This document shows, one piece after another, positions 17,140 through 19,375 of a stretch of 19,375 nucleotides of DNA. The notes beneath the pieces were generated by a model that was not told the origin of the DNA, made no database searches, and saw only the letters and a list, made by a program, of their open reading frames with translations. Position numbers and translations under genes: made by a program. This DNA comes from Saccoglossus kowalevskii (Eukaryota > Hemichordata > Enteropneusta > Harrimaniidae): assembly GCF_000003605.2 (NCBI RefSeq), contig NW_003116450.1:274882-294256 (forward strand), in the 5' to 3' direction. Every line of letters starts with the position of its first letter. The stretch's first letter is position 1.

Positions 17140-18095
17140 GTCTGGGTCTACAATTTCAGCGCTCATTATTGTAATTACAAATATACATTTGCAAAGCTAA
17201 ACAATTGCTTAAAAGCTTCATTCAAGCCATAAAAATAGTTTATTGTGGCAGAAAAATGTGAAAACCAAAGCCAAAAAGAACCGTAGTCTGAAAAGCGGTG
17301 TACATTTTCAGCAAATTGTCTGAAAAAAAAGAGATCCTAAAAAAGTATCCTTTTTCACATTTTTGCTGTGTCTGATGAAAAATTAAATTATGTTTGAAAG
17401 TCAAAATTAAATCTCTATAAAAATGCAATTCTCATTGGCAGTGTGTACAATTTGGATGTGTGTATAGATGTGGGATTTCACTTCTAGATTCTTTGATTGT
17501 CAACAAAATAATTTTAAAAAACGGTTATAGTCCATAGCATTTTTAATGAGGTTATATTGGAGAATCTCAAACTTGTTATATCACATCATGGCATACTTAC
17601 CTCACACACGTTCAACCTGTGATAATGGGATGTATGTAGAAAGCGGTGAAAATTTAAATGCATATATTACAAAAATGAGAATCACAACTTGTTCAAAGCT
17701 AAGCAACACGGGGGAATTAATAATAATTCAAATGCAAGCAACAAAAAATCTCTTGAAATTTCTGACATTATTAATCATTTTGCGTGTATAACTATAGTAG
17801 CAGCATTTTTCTTTTTTAAGTGGAAGGTTAGGGTGTTGCTATGGTAAACTCTATTAGAAGCACAAGCAAACCATAGTCAATCCAGATTGAAAATGGCCGA
17901 CTTGTGGGCATTAGTTTTCAAAGAATGAAGTTCAGAAGTTGTTCATCTGATATCTGATTAAACACACTTATAAAAGTGTAGCTATGCTTATTCAGAAATA
18001 GCAAAATACCATTGTTTTCAATGTAATGTATTATTTATGATGATGGTTACTGTTGTCAAGATAATTAACATATGTAGTGGAATTAAACAATACAA
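17140..18095. other. AT-rich stretch with X-box and YY1-like words
   Basis: No gene is supported; frames at 17240-17428 (minus) and 17546-17791 (plus) are featureless. The only motif grouping is at 17835-17900. Confidence 0.45.
17835..17900 (+). promoter_or_regulatory. RFX X-box-like and YY1-like pair
   Basis: GTTGCTATGGTAAAC (17835-17849) resembles the RFX X-box GTTGCCATGGTAAC with one substitution and one inserted base. AAAATGGCCGAC (about 17890-17900) resembles a YY1 site. CTATGGT and ACCATAG also form a 7-bp inverted repeat around 17839-17877. No transcript start or coding exon is visible after it. Confidence 0.25.
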
Positions 18096-18125
18096 ATGCA
18101 AATCATGCTAATTAATATGCACAGA
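18096..18125 (+). repeat. Fragment of the octamer-bearing repeat
   Basis: ATGCAAATCATGCTAATT followed by AATATGCACAG parallels the opening of the unit at 13769. Only this short core is recognisable. Confidence 0.5.
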
Positions 18126-18990
18126 TACATGTAATATTTAATTCTTAAATTTGTTCTGAATTCCATATCAATTGAACAACTGATATACAAAATGTATGTT
18201 TGTGGTGTCAGTGACTCATACATGTATATCTACACAACATGGAACCTTATACATGTACATGTTTTTGGCACATTTCGAGCTGGAGTAGGTCAAGTATGAC
18301 AATTAGACGGGATAAACAAACCTGTTTGGTACACCTGTGGGGTGGATTATGGATAACAAATCCATTAGGTAGCAATATAGTTATTTTCCATCCAGATTTT
18401 TGTTACGCTGCATGATTTCTGCTTTATAAGGTTATTTTGAGCCTGTCTCAAGGGGAATCAATTCCATTAATGTTCAATGACTATATAAGTACAGATGCAA
18501 AGCTTACTGCAATGGATAATTAAAGTTGGAGATTAACCAATCTGAAAATTGAATACAGATACAATTCTTGGAATTTAACAGATCTTTTTATCATTCAGTC
18601 TGTATCAGAATAGAAGAGTTCATTTTGATGTGCACTTTATAAACTCTCAGAATAAATTTCTACATTAAAAAAAAATTATTTATAATAAATATGTTTTATT
18701 ATGTTTTAGTATGGGTTCTACATGCATAAAAGAATTGATTAAAGCTAATTAGGCGAATTGTGCTAATTAACAATGTAACTGTTGTTAAACTGCTGTCATC
18801 GTTCACAGAATTTATTGTAGCCCTAGTACAAAATTTTGTTCGGTATAAAGCCAACAATAATTTCTGTTCAGAATATGTTAAAATCAAAGAAAGCTTAGAA
18901 AGCACTCCCGTGTGCTGAGAGTATTGGAGACACATTAAAAATTAATTCAAAATTACTTGAACTTGAGATGTTGATGGAAACGCAGAAAAC
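18126..18990. other. AT-rich stretch, no gene seen
   Basis: An exact AP-1 word TGACTCA lies at 18212-18218 and TACATGTA words at 18223 and 18252. A minus-strand frame at 18699-18935 has no features. Confidence 0.45.
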
Positions 18991-19375
18991 TAATTATGCA
19001 AATTAGGTAACTAATATGAACAGATTTAAGTGTAAAACTAATAAGGTATGCACAATGTACCAAGTTTCATTGAAATGTGATTAGAACCAAAATAATATTA
19101 ATTATTATGCTAATTAGAGAATTAATATGAACAGATTTTAACCCAAAATTAATCAGGCTGTCTATTGTCCTAGAGCACTTATGTACCAAGTTTTATTCAA
19201 ATGTGATGATCAATACTTGAGATATCAGTATTAATTAATTATATTAATTAGGTGATTAAGAAGCATAAATATTTACCAAAAACTAATATGGTGTATAGTC
19301 ATTGAAATGTGATGGGTACTCTTTAAAAGTTTCATTGAAATCCAATGAGTGGCTTTTAGACATCAGTGCAGCATA
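18991..19375 (+). repeat. Octamer-bearing tandem repeat, cut by window end
   Basis: Three units align on their TTAG words at 19003, 19114 and 19248 (steps of 111 and 134 bp). Unit blocks are ATTATGCAAATTAG, TAATATGAACAGATTT, ATGTACCAAGTTTCATTGAAA and a TGAGATATCAG-like end. The sequence TTTCATTGAAATCCAATGAGTGG continues to the right edge, so the array is incomplete. It matches the single unit at 13761-13867. Confidence 0.75.

Noticed and set aside
1-19375. tRNA, rRNA or snRNA genes
   Set aside because: I looked for tRNA B-box words (GGTTCGAAT-like) and snRNA starts and saw none that folded or fitted. A covariance-model scan would be decisive.

Overview
The window looks like gene-poor, AT-rich non-coding DNA from an animal nucleus, most likely a marine invertebrate (a mollusc or other lophotrochozoan, or a non-vertebrate deuterostome). 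The taxon is inferred from style: many TACATGTA palindromes, several foldback elements of 200-400 bp with inverted termini, dispersed elements ending in ACGG-rich tails, and repeats built around an ATGTACCAAGTTT box. I see no bacterial operons, ribosome-binding-site-led genes, tRNA, rRNA or CRISPR array.

Layout. 1-1040: a tandem array of 157-bp units running into a GC-rich tail and a perfect 9-bp hairpin. 1040-3340: mostly unique AT-rich DNA with a full CRE site and a 64-bp repeat whose second copy lies at 13640. 3350-4500: a 75-bp minisatellite, a perfect CTCF core match, a G-tract foldback element and a palindromic MITE-like element. 4562-5808: a composite dispersed element. 5810-8620: AT-rich DNA with a possible short solo LTR (6449-6599), an old repeat fragment and a 30-bp tandem duplication. 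8620-9490: two inverted-repeat elements. 10180-11620: the only convincing coding trace, a frameshifted reading frame (10943-11372) with promoter-like motifs upstream and, 38 bp after its stop, a sequence identical to the histone mRNA 3' stem-loop consensus. 12536-12939: a 404-bp element with 29-bp perfect terminal inverted repeats. 13340-15563: more repeats, including a 229-bp relative of the composite element flanked by a 25-bp direct repeat, then a second, shorter composite copy. 15570-19375: AT-rich DNA, a second MITE-like element near 16929-17139, a possible X-box/YY1 pair and an octamer-bearing tandem repeat that runs off the right edge.

Interplay. The window holds no pathway. The observations most worth following up are the histone-type stem-loop behind a non-histone reading frame, whose C-terminal half resembles the P2X7 intracellular tail, and a phased hairpin with an apparent compensatory base-pair change that recurs at unit boundaries of the composite element. 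Family names and taxon are inference; sequence searches would be needed to settle them.
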